A stretch of DNA of 64,000 nt from Halobacteriovorax sp. GB3 (GTDB lineage Bacteria > Bdellovibrionota > Bacteriovoracia > Bacteriovoracales > Bacteriovoracaceae), in NCBI RefSeq assembly GCF_028649655.1, contig NZ_JAQSLN010000003.1:930001-994000 (forward strand), in the 5' to 3' direction. Positions 50,560 to 60,030 of the stretch are shown piece after piece. The translations under genes and the position numbers were made by a program. Each line of letters opens with the position of its first letter. Positions within the stretch are counted from its first letter, which is position 1. Under the pieces are notes generated by a model. It worked only from the letters and a program-made list of their open reading frames with translations. It did no database searches and was not told where the DNA came from.

Positions 50560-52162
50560 AATTTTTTTCCGTTAATTGATTAACATTTACTCTTTCAATA
50601 ATTCCTTCATCTTTCTCTAAGTAGACAACTTCATCGCTCATGCGAACAGTTGAAAGACGATGGCTTGAAAGAAGAATCGTTTTATCTTTCATAAACTCCA
50701 TTTGACGAAGTTTAGTGACAATTTGTTTTTCTAAGATGAGATCAACTGATGAAAATGGATCATCCCATAGAATCGTCTCGGCACCACTCATAAGAGAGCG
50801 AATAAGACAGAGTCTCTTCTGTTGCCCACCGGAAAGTCTCTTTCCATTTTCTCCAACTTCCATTGAAAGAAGTGAGTCGCGATCATTAGCAAGATAGTCT
50901 AGACCAAAGAGTTTTAATAACTCATAAGCTTCATCAATTTTATCAACCGTTGGTTCTTGACCTAAAAAGATATTGGCCAAAAGAGAGTCATTATAAAGAT
51001 AGGGAGCTTGAGCAACATAGCTCATATTCTCTTTTCTCTTAGCAAGAACAGTTGCAACGCGATTCATGAGTTCACTTTTTCCACAACCGGTCTTTCCAAT
51101 AAGAACACTCCACTGACCTTTCTTAAGATCCATTTCAATTTCTTTTTCCCAAAAAGGAATGAGAAAATTTGGACGGCTCTCATTTAAAGTAACAAGTGTA
51201 TTCTCCATCTGTGCTTCAGTATCAATTGTCTTAACAAGCTCTCTAATTCTTGCCCATGCACCATGACTTCTCGTAAAGACAACGCCAATCCACGAGAGAA
51301 ACATCAGAGGCTCTAGAAAGAGAAAAACAAAACCTGAAAAGAGAACAAGAGATGAAGCACCAAGGTCTTGCACTTTAATGATATGAGCTCCCCATAAAAG
51401 AGAGATCCCGACCCCAAGAGGAACAAAAGGCATGGCAAAAGAAATTCTCGCTCCGGCCTTATAGAAATTGATTAACTCTCTAAAAGAGTGGGCCTTAAAT
51501 AATTCAATAAAGGCCTTTTCTGCGTGATAGTTTTTAATGGTCTTCTTACCAACATAAGATTCCATAATAAAGTTTTGTACTTCACCTTGAAGATCTTGCG
51601 TCTTTCTATAGTAGTGACGGTTTTTAGAAACGATATAAGTAAAAAGTAAAAAGGCCAAAAGTAGTGGCAATAGCGCAATGACAAGGTTCTCATTAAAGCT
51701 CATGACCTTTGGAATGAGAACGGACATGGCAACAACAATATTTCCAACCTGTAAAAGAGCAAATCCAATCATCGCGCGAATTTCTTCCATATCACTTCCA
51801 AGAACTTGAAAGAGTTGACCAGAAGAATACTCTCGGTACCTAGCAGGAAGGGCTCTTTCTAGACGTGAAAGTAATTCAACACGTAAATTCTTTTGCATAA
51901 CGCGAGCCGGATAGAAAAACAGAAGTCTAGATGATGTTCTAAAAACTATAATTCCTAAGGCCAAGAAAAAGAATTTCTTCGTATCAATTGAGTCAGCTCC
52001 CGTTTGAACAATGTCGGCCAATTCCTTAGCGTAAAATGGAAGCTTTGATTGAATATAGTGAGTGAAGAATAAGCAAATAATGGCACCAAAGTAATAGTGG
52101 CCAAATTCTACAAACTGACGCCCTAAAAGGCGCATAAGTGATGAGTCTAATCGTTTTTTCAT
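50516..52162 (-). CDS. ABC exporter half-transporter, degenerate-site subunit
   Basis: A 548-residue partner of the downstream half-transporter. Membrane helices fill residues 20-300; the nucleotide-binding domain carries Walker A GKTGCGKS (356-363), signature LSGGQ (443-447) and Walker B LWDD (D467, D468). The catalytic Glu is Asp468, so its Walker side is inactive or slow. Together with the LSMGQ of the partner this gives one degenerate ATP site, as in TM287/288-type heterodimers. The exported substrate is unknown. Confidence 0.9.
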   Translation of the reverse strand: MKKRLDSSLMRLLGRQFVEFGHYYFGAIICLFFTHYIQSKLPFYAKELADIVQTGADSIDTKKFFFLALGIIVFRTSSRLLFFYPARVMQKNLRVELLSRLERALPARYREYSSGQLFQVLGSDMEEIRAMIGFALLQVGNIVVAMSVLIPKVMSFNENLVIALLPLLLAFLLFTYIVSKNRHYYRKTQDLQGEVQNFIMESYVGKKTIKNYHAEKAFIELFKAHSFRELINFYKAGARISFAMPFVPLGVGISLLWGAHIIKVQDLGASSLVLFSGFVFLFLEPLMFLSWIGVVFTRSHGAWARIRELVKTIDTEAQMENTLVTLNESRPNFLIPFWEKEIEMDLKKGQWSVLIGKTGCGKSELMNRVATVLAKRKENMSYVAQAPYLYNDSLLANIFLGQEPTVDKIDEAYELLKLFGLDYLANDRDSLLSMEVGENGKRLSGGQQKRLCLIRSLMSGAETILWDDPFSSVDLILEKQIVTKLRQMEFMKDKTILLSSHRLSTVRMSDEVVYLEKDEGIIERVNVNQLTEKNYAGKVLEYFENQMV

Positions 52163-52249
52163 AGAGAAGATTCTACTCTTCTTAGGAGCTTAAGGCCACG
52201 AAGGGATATCATTTAGGCCCAGCGAGTTATAGAAAGGGAAAAAATGCAG

Positions 52250-52279
52250 TTGACGAGAGATTAAGATATCTATTATATT
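52250..52279 (+). promoter_or_regulatory. Promoter of tRNA-Val
   Basis: -35 TTGACG (52250-52255) and -10 TATATT (52274-52279) with an 18-base spacer, about 20 bases before the tRNA 5' end. Confidence 0.65.
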
Positions 52280-52297
52280 TACTTTCACCTATTTAGT

Positions 52298-52372
52298 GGA
52301 CGCATAGCTCAGTGGGAGAGCACTGTCCTGACTCGACAGGGGTCGCAAGTTCAATCCTTGCTGCGTCCACCA
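52298..52372 (+). tRNA. tRNA-Val (anticodon GAC), CCA encoded
   Basis: A 75-base cloverleaf with acceptor GGACGCA/TGCGTCC, D arm AGCTCAGTGGGAGAGC, anticodon stem CTGTC/GACAG around loop CTGACTC with anticodon GAC, T arm GCAAG-TTCAATC-CTTGC and encoded CCA. It reads valine codons GUC/GUU. Confidence 0.96.
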
Positions 52373-52393
52373 TTATCTAACTAAATAACTTCC

Positions 52394-53539
52394 TTATAAA
52401 TCAATACCAAAACCTAAAAGAATTTCGTTGGCTCCTTCGTCACTCGACACTGAATTATAATTAAAAATCAAACGGTCTACATATCCAAGAAGCGGTTTGG
52501 TAAAATAATATCCGGCGCCAAGCGAGAAAACGGATGGCGAAGCAGAAATTGTACTCGACCACTTTTGCATACCATAACCTGCTTCTAAGTAGAGATGATC
52601 TAAGCGGAAAATGAAAAAGGCCGACATATCTATAACATTGAATCTTTCTTTTTCCGTCGCGCTTAACTCAATTTCAAATTGATGAAGACCGAAACGCCCT
52701 CGAAGTCCAATTTGTTCACTAAACCAGTAAAAAGGTGTCCAAGCTCCATCCATTGAAGAAAGACTTGTAACGCCATCATAAATTTGAATATAAGAAGCAG
52801 TGAAGTTTAGAAAATCAAAGTTCGATTTTTCGTTCTTACTCTCTTTTTCTTTTGAAGCTTTTTTTACTTGTTCCGCCTCTTTAAAAATATCTTTCGCTGG
52901 TTCTTCCTGCGATCCCATAAGAGAATTTAGATCAACTTGAACTTCATCTTCCGAGATTGTCTCTTCTTTTTTTACAAAGTTTTCTTCAGCAAATTTTTCT
53001 AGAGAAGTCGTCTTTTCCTTTCCATCATCAAGATAGAAAACATTTTCTTTTCTCTTTTCTTTCTCGCTTTCTTCGACAACTATTTTTTGAACGCGAAGTT
53101 CCTGTGGACCAAAAGTCCCCTTCTGTTCATCCTTTGTTTTAGAAAAGTCGATGCGCTCTAAATTGCCAAGAAATGTAGAACTCTTATTGGCAGAAACCAG
53201 AGTTTTAACTTTTGAACTTCCCACCGGTAGGGACATCATTTTGGCCAAAAGTCTTCTCATATCAAAACTCTTAGCATTCTTACTCATAGGATATTCACAT
53301 ATAAAATCGGCCGCACATTTAAGAAGCTCTTTTGTCACTTTTCGACATTCCCATGTCCTTTTGATCTGAGCATATTGAGCATCTGGACATACTTTTTTGG
53401 AGCGCAGGAGCTTTATTTCATTTCGCACTTGGAAATATTCGACCTCATCTTTCTTTGCTTCAAATGCAAGGCTAAACTCTCTAGCATAAGAAGAACACGT
53501 AAAAAGGCACAATATTAATGTTAATTTAATTTTATTCAT
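52394..53539 (-). CDS. Exported protein with charged linker and C-terminal beta-rich (barrel-like) domain
   Basis: A 381-residue product with signal peptide to about SSYA (residue 18). Residues 20-110 include several cysteines (VCPDAQY, WECRK, KCAADFICEYP) in a helical domain; a Lys/Glu-rich linker spans about 130-240; the last ~140 residues alternate hydrophobic and polar with aromatic ends, as in a small outer-membrane barrel, ending FGIDL. No family recognised. ATG has AAGGAGAATTT upstream. Confidence 0.7.
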   Translation of the reverse strand: MNKIKLTLILCLFTCSSYAREFSLAFEAKKDEVEYFQVRNEIKLLRSKKVCPDAQYAQIKRTWECRKVTKELLKCAADFICEYPMSKNAKSFDMRRLLAKMMSLPVGSSKVKTLVSANKSSTFLGNLERIDFSKTKDEQKGTFGPQELRVQKIVVEESEKEKRKENVFYLDDGKEKTTSLEKFAEENFVKKEETISEDEVQVDLNSLMGSQEEPAKDIFKEAEQVKKASKEKESKNEKSNFDFLNFTASYIQIYDGVTSLSSMDGAWTPFYWFSEQIGLRGRFGLHQFEIELSATEKERFNVIDMSAFFIFRLDHLYLEAGYGMQKWSSTISASPSVFSLGAGYYFTKPLLGYVDRLIFNYNSVSSDEGANEILLGFGIDL

Positions 53540-53623
53540 AAATTCTCCTTCTAATAGAATAAAGGAGAAGCTTAATCTTTTAAAGAAAGGTAAAAGACGA
53601 CACCTACAACCAAGGAATATGGA

Positions 53624-53917
53624 ATGAAAAGAAATCTCTCAATTATTGCTCTTATGGCCCTACTCGCCTCTTGCGCTCTACCAATGGATGAACTGACAAG
53701 TAACGGTGAAGAAGTAAAGGTTGTCATGACTAAGCCTAAAGACTGTAAACCCGTTGGAAAATTTGAAGGAAGAAATGAAGAAGGAAGTATGGAACTTGCA
53801 ACAGTTCACGCTAGAAATCTTGCAGGGGAAAGAGATGCTGATACGATGTATATCAACGATAATCTCTCTCAAGGCTCGCTTCGTAGAGTGCTAGCTACCG
53901 GATACATCTGTAATTAA
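53624..53917 (+). CDS. DUF4156-type lipoprotein
   Basis: A 97-residue protein with lipobox LASC (Cys17). The mature part shows the DUF4156 pattern: VVMTKPKDCKPVGKFEG, then HARNLAGERDADTMYIN and a final Cys in GYICN. The fold is RcsF-like with paired cysteines. It is likely an outer-membrane stress-sensing or structural lipoprotein; the precise role is unknown. Confidence 0.8.
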   Translation: MKRNLSIIALMALLASCALPMDELTSNGEEVKVVMTKPKDCKPVGKFEGRNEEGSMELATVHARNLAGERDADTMYINDNLSQGSLRRVLATGYICN

Positions 53918-54011
53918 ATCAGATAGTTACATCATCTTGTAAATAATTCAATAAATATACTCTAATTTAGAGTTCATGTTACAAATTGCCCTTCTAATGA
54001 GGGAGGGCATT

Positions 54012-54926
54012 TTGAAAATTAATCACATCATTCTCTTAGCAACACTTTCTATCAGTGGCGTTGCTCATGCAGATCTTTTGAGCACTCTTGTCCAAAGATA
54101 TATGACAAAAGTCTTTAGTAACGGTCACGCCAAGGGACTGCCGGCCGATATAGAACAAAGGCCCGAGGCCATTGCCTACCGTGAAGCTTTCATCAAAGAA
54201 ATGGGAATTCAAGAAGTCGTCGATGAACTAGGCCTTACTCAATTTGAAGGAAGTAATATCGGACTCGCTCTCGTTAAAAAGGGAAACGAAAACGAAGGGG
54301 CCTTTCGAACAATTCTAGCAAAGAAAAATTATGCTCTTAAAAAGAGCTGGAAAAATGGAAAGTACTTCATTAAGGCACTCGAAGAGTACACAAGTGCTAA
54401 GGGCTGTATTCCAAAAATAACTTCAGTTTCACACGGATGGCGCTCAGGCGGCAGAAAAGGTGAAGGCCATGGACTTTCAGGACAAAAAGGATTTAACGGT
54501 ATCTATGTTAATCAATCAGTCGCTCCTGAGAAGATTGCAAAAATTGGAACAAGAACACTTGAAAAGGATATGAAAGAGGCCATGAGAAAAGGGACGATCC
54601 GCTTTTGTGATCTCTGCATCGCTCAGTTTTATGCCTGCAATGTTTCAACTTTCTTTGCCAAATCTTTTGCAAAAATCACAGGCTGCCAAACAGTTGTGGC
54701 CACCGGTCAAAACTCTCCCTACTTTCAAAGCTCACAAACCCAAGAAGAGATCGATTTAATCGACAAAGGGGCACATTATTGGAAGAGTGAATCAGGGGCC
54801 TGGGAAGAGAGACAGACAGATGTGATGAAAGAGAAAGGTCAGCTCAAAGGAACATGGTATAGGGCCACTCCACTGGAAGATAGCATGGTTGAAGAGAACC
54901 TTGGTAAGACATATCTTTCAATCTAA
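54012..54926 (+). CDS. Exported protein with possible clan-CD (CHAT/caspase-like) active site
   Basis: About 304 residues. The TTG start at 54012 is chosen because GGGAGG lies six bases before it and a good signal peptide (NHIILLATLSISGVAHA) follows; an ATG at 53976 or 53997 is possible. The mature part holds His141 in ITSVSHGWRSGG and Cys209 in FCDLCIAQFYACNVS. The hydrophobic strand ending in H-G and a later strand ending in A-C-N are the features of clan CD peptidases and DUF4347-type domains. This is a motif-level suggestion; no family was identified. Confidence 0.55.
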   Translation: MKINHIILLATLSISGVAHADLLSTLVQRYMTKVFSNGHAKGLPADIEQRPEAIAYREAFIKEMGIQEVVDELGLTQFEGSNIGLALVKKGNENEGAFRTILAKKNYALKKSWKNGKYFIKALEEYTSAKGCIPKITSVSHGWRSGGRKGEGHGLSGQKGFNGIYVNQSVAPEKIAKIGTRTLEKDMKEAMRKGTIRFCDLCIAQFYACNVSTFFAKSFAKITGCQTVVATGQNSPYFQSSQTQEEIDLIDKGAHYWKSESGAWEERQTDVMKEKGQLKGTWYRATPLEDSMVEENLGKTYLSI

Positions 54927-55012
54927 TTTTTATATAGCGAAAATAACATCAATCTATTTTAATTCTTTTAATCTCCCTGTTATAAACACTAAAAAATGAC
55001 AGGGAGATCACA

Positions 55013-55384
55013 ATGAAAATCTTAATCACACTTTTAGCTCTAGCACCACTCGCCTCTATGGCAAACACATGCCTTAACGAACTTGAATATAAATCACTCT
55101 ATCAAATCGAAGAAAGCAAAGAATTTGTTATCGAAACAGAGGGCTGGGTAACAGATCTAACTGATGAGATTTTTGCTCCATTTGAAGAGGAAGGTTTTGA
55201 AAGAAGTGACTGCCAGAAGGCCATTTATATGAGTGAGTTTAGAGGACCGAGCCAAACAGATTATAGGGCCTACTACACTTATGAGGATTCATGTGATGGT
55301 GGAAACTCTCATGGTTATGTCTTAGACGTGAAAACAAATAAGATTATAGCCGATATTGGTGATTCTGAAATTATCTGCAAATAA
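55013..55384 (+). CDS. Exported protein, unknown
   Basis: A 123-residue protein with a signal peptide (to about SMANTC, residue 18). The mature part is acidic, with four cysteines (TCLNE, DCQKA, SCDGG, IICK) and a Tyr-rich stretch YRAYYTYED. No family recognised. The ATG has GGGAG upstream and a strong terminator follows the stop. Confidence 0.7.
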   Translation: MKILITLLALAPLASMANTCLNELEYKSLYQIEESKEFVIETEGWVTDLTDEIFAPFEEEGFERSDCQKAIYMSEFRGPSQTDYRAYYTYEDSCDGGNSHGYVLDVKTNKIIADIGDSEIICK

Positions 55385-55385
55385 A

Positions 55386-55417
55386 AAAGGGCCCAATTAA
55401 GGGCCCTTTCTTTTTTC
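55386..55417 (+). terminator. Hairpin terminator
   Basis: AAAGGGCCC/GGGCCCTTT with a six-base loop and T-rich tail on the plus strand, two bases after the 55013-55384 gene. Confidence 0.9.
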
Positions 55418-55421
55418 TTTT

Positions 55422-56753
55422 TTAGTGAGTTGCTGCACCTAGAGTTGGTAAAATCTCTAGGAAGAACATGGCAACAAGAGTTGGACCAATCGCTCCTGCA
55501 AGAAGATAAAGTGGGTTAATCCCATCTTCACCAAATGAGTCTTTTAGGATACCAAAACCTGCAGGGTTTGGCGCGTTAGCAATAACAGTTAGACCACCAC
55601 CGGCAACAGCACCAGCAACAAGACTGTATTTCGCTGTATCAGTCAGCTCAACAAGTGAACCAAGATATGTAAGAGCAGCGTTATCAGTGATAGCTGTAAG
55701 AGCTGTAGCTCCAAAGAATAGTGGAAGGTCTGGAAGTTTTCCAAGAATTGGTTGTAGCCACCAAGCTTGTTGAGCTCCAAGAGTTACAAGACCACCAAGG
55801 AAGAAACCAACAAGAAGTGATTCTTTTAGTTTTAACTCATCTTGGTATTCTGTTGTAATGGCCGCAAAACCTAGGAAGAATAGGAAAAGACCTAGGAAGA
55901 AAACCATGTGGTGAGCTGTAATAACAACCATAAGCATGAAAAGACAGTGAACAGCAATCATCCACCAAGTTGGCTCAAGCCAGTTCTCGTGCTTTTGCTT
56001 AATCTCAAGCTTACCAGTCAGTTCACTTTTAAACATAAAAGCAACAGTAAGAGTTGAAACGAGAATTGCAATTACAGACTTATATCCAAATGCTGTAAAC
56101 ATGTGAGTCATATCCCAGTGCCACTTCGAAGCAACCATAAGAACTGGAGGTGCTGCAAAGTGAGTAAGCGTTCCACCAATAGAAACGTTTACAAAGAGAA
56201 GCCCGATTGTGATGTACTTAAATTTCTTCGACATCTCTCCAGAGAAGAAATAGTCGAGAAGAATCATTGCTGTAACCGTCATTGCTGCTGGCTCAGTAAT
56301 GAATGATCCAAGAATTGGACCTATAACTAATGAAGTAATATAGAAGGCCATCTTCCCTGGAAGGGGAACAACCTTAGCGATAATAGTAATAATTTTCTCA
56401 GCAAAAACGATAACTGGTCTCGTTCCCGCAATACACATAATAACAAAAACGAACGCTGGCTCAGTGTAGTTAAGTGACTCGAGGTACTTAACAGCACCAC
56501 CAATCACCTTATGTGTTGATTCATCAACAACCATAAGACCTTGTGTTGCCCCTAGGTAACAAATGAAAAGACCTGCCCATATACCAAAGACAGCTTCAAC
56601 TTCACCTAGAAAGTGGAAAAGATTTTCTTTAATAGACCCTACTGGATACTTGTGGGCCAAATGTTGAAATTTTGATACTAGAAACGTGTGGATGATAGCG
56701 ATTGCAAAAAGAATCGTTCCCACAAGCTGAGTATCCGTCGGATTAAAGCTCAT
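55422..56753 (-). CDS. Putative Na+/H+ antiporter (Na_H_antiport_3 family)
   Basis: A 443-residue inner-membrane protein with about eleven transmembrane segments. Family marks include IAGTRPVIVFAEKII, FITEPAAMTVTAMILL, TLTHFAAPPVLMVAS and AITDNAALTYLGSL. These belong to PF07399, related to NhaD/ArsB. It probably exchanges sodium for protons, but the coupling ion is unproven. Minus strand, single gene. Confidence 0.87.
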   Translation of the reverse strand: MSFNPTDTQLVGTILFAIAIIHTFLVSKFQHLAHKYPVGSIKENLFHFLGEVEAVFGIWAGLFICYLGATQGLMVVDESTHKVIGGAVKYLESLNYTEPAFVFVIMCIAGTRPVIVFAEKIITIIAKVVPLPGKMAFYITSLVIGPILGSFITEPAAMTVTAMILLDYFFSGEMSKKFKYITIGLLFVNVSIGGTLTHFAAPPVLMVASKWHWDMTHMFTAFGYKSVIAILVSTLTVAFMFKSELTGKLEIKQKHENWLEPTWWMIAVHCLFMLMVVITAHHMVFFLGLFLFFLGFAAITTEYQDELKLKESLLVGFFLGGLVTLGAQQAWWLQPILGKLPDLPLFFGATALTAITDNAALTYLGSLVELTDTAKYSLVAGAVAGGGLTVIANAPNPAGFGILKDSFGEDGINPLYLLAGAIGPTLVAMFFLEILPTLGAATH

Positions 56754-56876
56754 GCTTACCTCTTTTGACTGATTAAGTTAATAAAATATATGACACTAAT
56801 CGTAATAATTTTAATTAATTTTAACCTATTGAGGGCCCATAACCAACTGAAATATTTGCCTAAAGGAAACTTCAAG

Positions 56877-56903
56877 AAAAAAAAAGGCCTCGAGAAGAGG
56901 CCT
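56877..56903 (-). terminator. Hairpin terminator of the ferredoxin gene
   Basis: AGGCCTC/GAGGCCT with five-base loop, followed by a long T run on the minus strand. Confidence 0.88.
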
Positions 56904-56929
56904 AGAAATCAAAACTTTGATCAGTAAGA

Positions 56930-57178
56930 CTAGCCGTCGTTACCAATTGAAGCAACTGGACAAGCATCCATCTGCTCTTCACACAGCTCTTTTTCTTCAT
57001 CTGTTTCTGGTTGCTTTAAAACGTAAGCGTTACCATCTTCATCTTCAGCAAAGAAATCTGGTGCACCTGTATAACAAACGTTACAGGCAATACATCCCTC
57101 TCCATTATCGTCATCAGGGTCAGTACAGTACCAAGCTCCAGCAACGTTTTTTGGGTGTTTCATGTCCTTATTGGCCAT
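56930..57178 (-). CDS. Ferredoxin, single [4Fe-4S] type
   Basis: An 82-residue protein with one Cys-x2-Cys-x2-Cys motif (GCIACNVCYTGAP) and the fourth Cys in MDACPVASI near the C-terminus; a further Cys (WYCTDPDDD) lies before. The sequence between is very acidic, as in electron-transfer ferredoxins. Its partner is unknown. ATG 57178 has AAAAGGAGAATTTTT upstream, which excludes the longer frame to 57262. Confidence 0.92.
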   Translation of the reverse strand: MANKDMKHPKNVAGAWYCTDPDDDNGEGCIACNVCYTGAPDFFAEDEDGNAYVLKQPETDEEKELCEEQMDACPVASIGNDG

Positions 57179-57415
57179 AAAAATTCTCCTTTTAAACTTC
57201 TCTTTATCAGTAAATTTCTTTTCGTCTTTTTCGCAATATCTATTTATACCATGAGATACCATTTGTTAATTGATGACCATCATATTTTCAACGTTATTTC
57301 GAAGTATTACTCAACGAGTCAATTATATTCACTTCATTAGACAAAATGCGGCCCATTTGCGACAATCGACCGTCTAATTTTAAGCCAAAAAACCTTAAGA
57401 AAAAGGAACGAAGTG

Positions 57416-59185
57416 ATGGATCAGCAAATTCTATCAAGTGCCAAGGCATGGGCCTCTAATTCATATTTTGACGAAGAGTCGAGAAATGAAATTCAAACAC
57501 TCATTGATAATAACGATGAAAAAGAACTCACAGAGAGATTTTATAAAAACTTAGAGTTTGGTACCGGTGGTATGCGATCGATTCGCGGAGCTGGGCTTAA
57601 TCGCATCAATCACTACACTGTTAGAAAAGCTTCCCAAGCTCTTTGTAACGAAGTGATCCGTGTTGGAAAAGAAAAGAATAAAGATGTTCTTAAAATCGCC
57701 ATCTCTTACGACTCGAGAATCTGGTCAAGAGAATTAGCAGAAGAAGCAGCTTGCGTTTTTGCTGGTAACGGCGTTCACGCTTATATTTATGAAAGACTCA
57801 ATCCAGTTGCCCTTCTCTCTTTTAGTGTTCGTCACCACGATGCCGACGCTGGAGTTATGGTAACAGCTTCTCACAACCCACCTGAGTATAACGGATTTAA
57901 AGTTTATTGGTCTGATGGAGCTCAAGTAACTCCACCTAACGATAAAAATATTATCAATAACTACAACTCTATTGAGGATTTCTCGACAATCAAGTTCCTT
58001 CCATTAGAGGAAGCTCAAAAAGCTGGACTGATCCACTGGGTTGGAACAGATGTTGAAGATAAGTACTACGAAGCAATTCTCTCTAAAGTTGTGAACCCAC
58101 AGCTTTGTAAAGAAAAAGGTAACGATCTTAAAATCGTCTACACACCAATTCATGGAACAGGACTGATTCCTTGTACGCGCGCTCTTAAAGATATGGGAAT
58201 GGAAAACGTTCTCGTAGTAGAAGAACAAGCACAACCAGATGGAACTTTCCCTACTGTAAGCTCGCCAAATCCAGAAAACCCAAGTGCACTAAAAATGGCC
58301 GTTGATCTTATGAATCAAGAAAACGGTGATATTGTTATGGGTTCAGATCCTGATACTGATAGACTTGGAGTTGCTCTTAAACACAATGGCGAAGTGGTCT
58401 ACATCAATGGAAACCAAATTGGTATTCTCATGCTCCACTATGTGATCAGTACTTTAAAAGCAAATGGTCAACTTCCGACAAATCCATATTTTGTTAAAAC
58501 AATTGTTACTACTCCACTTCAAGAAAAGATTGCATCTCACTTTGGAGTCGAAACAGAAAATACACTTACAGGTTTTAAATGGATCTGTGGACTAATGAAT
58601 AAGATTGAAACTGAGCAACCAGAGAGAAACTTTATCTTTGGAACTGAGGAATCATTTGGATACCTTCCTAACGAATTTGTGAGAGATAAAGACGGAGTTC
58701 ACTCAGTAACTCTTATGGCCGAAATCGCTCTTCACTACAAAACTCAAGGACTCAATCTTGTCGAGGCCCTCGATAAAATCTATGAAGAATTCGGATTCTC
58801 TAATGAGACTCTCCTTAATCTTGTTTACCAAGGTAAAGAAGGAGCCGAGAAGATTGGTCGCATCATGGAGCTATTTCGCTCAATGAATACAGGGACTTTT
58901 GCTGGACTTGAAGTTGATTATCTCGAAGACTATCAAGCACAAAAAGCAGTAAGTTTTACAAGCGACAAGACATGGAAGCTTGACCTCCCTCAGAGTAATG
59001 TTTTAGGCTTCAACTTTGAGAATGGTGATAAAATCTACCTAAGACCTTCAGGAACAGAACCTAAAATCAAATTTTATATTATGATCCAAGAAAATGAAGG
59101 TTCTCTAGAAGAGAAGAAGAAAAAGGCCATGGCCAAGACTGATGAAATCTTGAATTTCATCAAAGAACAAGCCGACAAAGCCTAA
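57416..59185 (+). CDS. pgm: Phosphoglucomutase/phosphomannomutase (alpha-D-phosphohexomutase)
   Basis: A 589-residue cytoplasmic enzyme with four domains: phosphoserine loop TASHNPPEYNG (Ser152), metal loop GSDPDTDRLG, sugar-binding loop GTEESFGYLP and phosphate-binding RPSGTEPKIK. It interconverts hexose 1- and 6-phosphates. The length and EESFGYL loop fit the PGM2-like subgroup. The start ATG 57416 has AAAAAGGAA upstream; a GTG directly before is less likely. queC follows 10 bases later on the same strand. Confidence 0.95.
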   Translation: MDQQILSSAKAWASNSYFDEESRNEIQTLIDNNDEKELTERFYKNLEFGTGGMRSIRGAGLNRINHYTVRKASQALCNEVIRVGKEKNKDVLKIAISYDSRIWSRELAEEAACVFAGNGVHAYIYERLNPVALLSFSVRHHDADAGVMVTASHNPPEYNGFKVYWSDGAQVTPPNDKNIINNYNSIEDFSTIKFLPLEEAQKAGLIHWVGTDVEDKYYEAILSKVVNPQLCKEKGNDLKIVYTPIHGTGLIPCTRALKDMGMENVLVVEEQAQPDGTFPTVSSPNPENPSALKMAVDLMNQENGDIVMGSDPDTDRLGVALKHNGEVVYINGNQIGILMLHYVISTLKANGQLPTNPYFVKTIVTTPLQEKIASHFGVETENTLTGFKWICGLMNKIETEQPERNFIFGTEESFGYLPNEFVRDKDGVHSVTLMAEIALHYKTQGLNLVEALDKIYEEFGFSNETLLNLVYQGKEGAEKIGRIMELFRSMNTGTFAGLEVDYLEDYQAQKAVSFTSDKTWKLDLPQSNVLGFNFENGDKIYLRPSGTEPKIKFYIMIQENEGSLEEKKKKAMAKTDEILNFIKEQADKA

Positions 59186-59195
59186 AGGAATTATA

Positions 59196-59900
59196 GTGAC
59201 AGAAAAATCAAAAGATCTCGCAGTCGTTCTTGTCAGTGGAGGGATGGACTCTCTAGTGACTGCTGCCATTGCTAATGAAAAACATGAAAAGCTAGCTTTT
59301 CTCCATTTGAACTATGGTCAAAAAACAGAAGAACGGGAACTTCAGTGCTTCAATGAAATCGCTGAATTTTACAATGTTCCAGTTTCTAGACGTAAAGTTA
59401 TTGATGTTAGTTTTTTAAGTCAAATTGGTGGTTCTTCCCTAACGGACTCTTCAATTGAAGTTAAAGAATACCAAGGTGATAGCAATGAAATCCCTGATAG
59501 CTACGTCCCTTTTAGAAATACCCATATCATCGCCATGGCCGTGAGTTGGTCAGAGGTCGTTGGTGCTAAGAAAATCTATATTGGTGCCGTTGAAGAAGAT
59601 TCTTCAGGTTATCCAGACTGTCGTAAAGAATATTATGCGGCCTACAACAATCTCATTGCCGTTGGAACAAAAGATGGCGACATTTCCATTTCAACTCCTG
59701 TCATTGATATGAAAAAGCATGAGATCGTTCTCAAGGCTAAAGAACTTGGAGCACCACTTGTCTCTTCATTTTCTTGCTACGCCCGTGGCGATAAGGCCTG
59801 TGGAGTATGCGATTCATGTGCTCTTAGACTTCGCGGCTTCCAAAAGGCCGGATTCGAAGATCCAATTGAGTATGTTGTTCGCCCAAATTACAGTTCATAA
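59196..59900 (+). CDS. queC: 7-cyano-7-deazaguanine synthase
   Basis: A 234-residue ATP-dependent enzyme that turns 7-carboxy-7-deazaguanine into preQ0 for queuosine synthesis. The PP-loop VSGGMDSLVTA and the zinc motif SCYARGDKACGVCDSCALRLRGF are complete. The GTG start has AAAGGAA upstream. It follows pgm by 10 bases; queG, the last step, is 15 kb away. A hairpin terminator follows directly. Confidence 0.96.
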   Translation: MTEKSKDLAVVLVSGGMDSLVTAAIANEKHEKLAFLHLNYGQKTEERELQCFNEIAEFYNVPVSRRKVIDVSFLSQIGGSSLTDSSIEVKEYQGDSNEIPDSYVPFRNTHIIAMAVSWSEVVGAKKIYIGAVEEDSSGYPDCRKEYYAAYNNLIAVGTKDGDISISTPVIDMKKHEIVLKAKELGAPLVSSFSCYARGDKACGVCDSCALRLRGFQKAGFEDPIEYVVRPNYSS

Positions 59901-59905
59901 AAAAC

Positions 59906-59932
59906 AAGGCCCCTTAAATAAAGGGGCCTTTC
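59906..59932 (+). terminator. Hairpin terminator of the pgm-queC operon
   Basis: AAGGCCCCTT/AAGGGGCCTT with five-base loop and T's following. Confidence 0.9.
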
Positions 59933-60030
59933 TAAATATTTTTTACTTCTCAAATATTCCTATTTACATTTCTTCATAACTATCTGATTATATTATAAAT
60001 CTTCATTTTTTATTCAAAAGGAATATTTCT

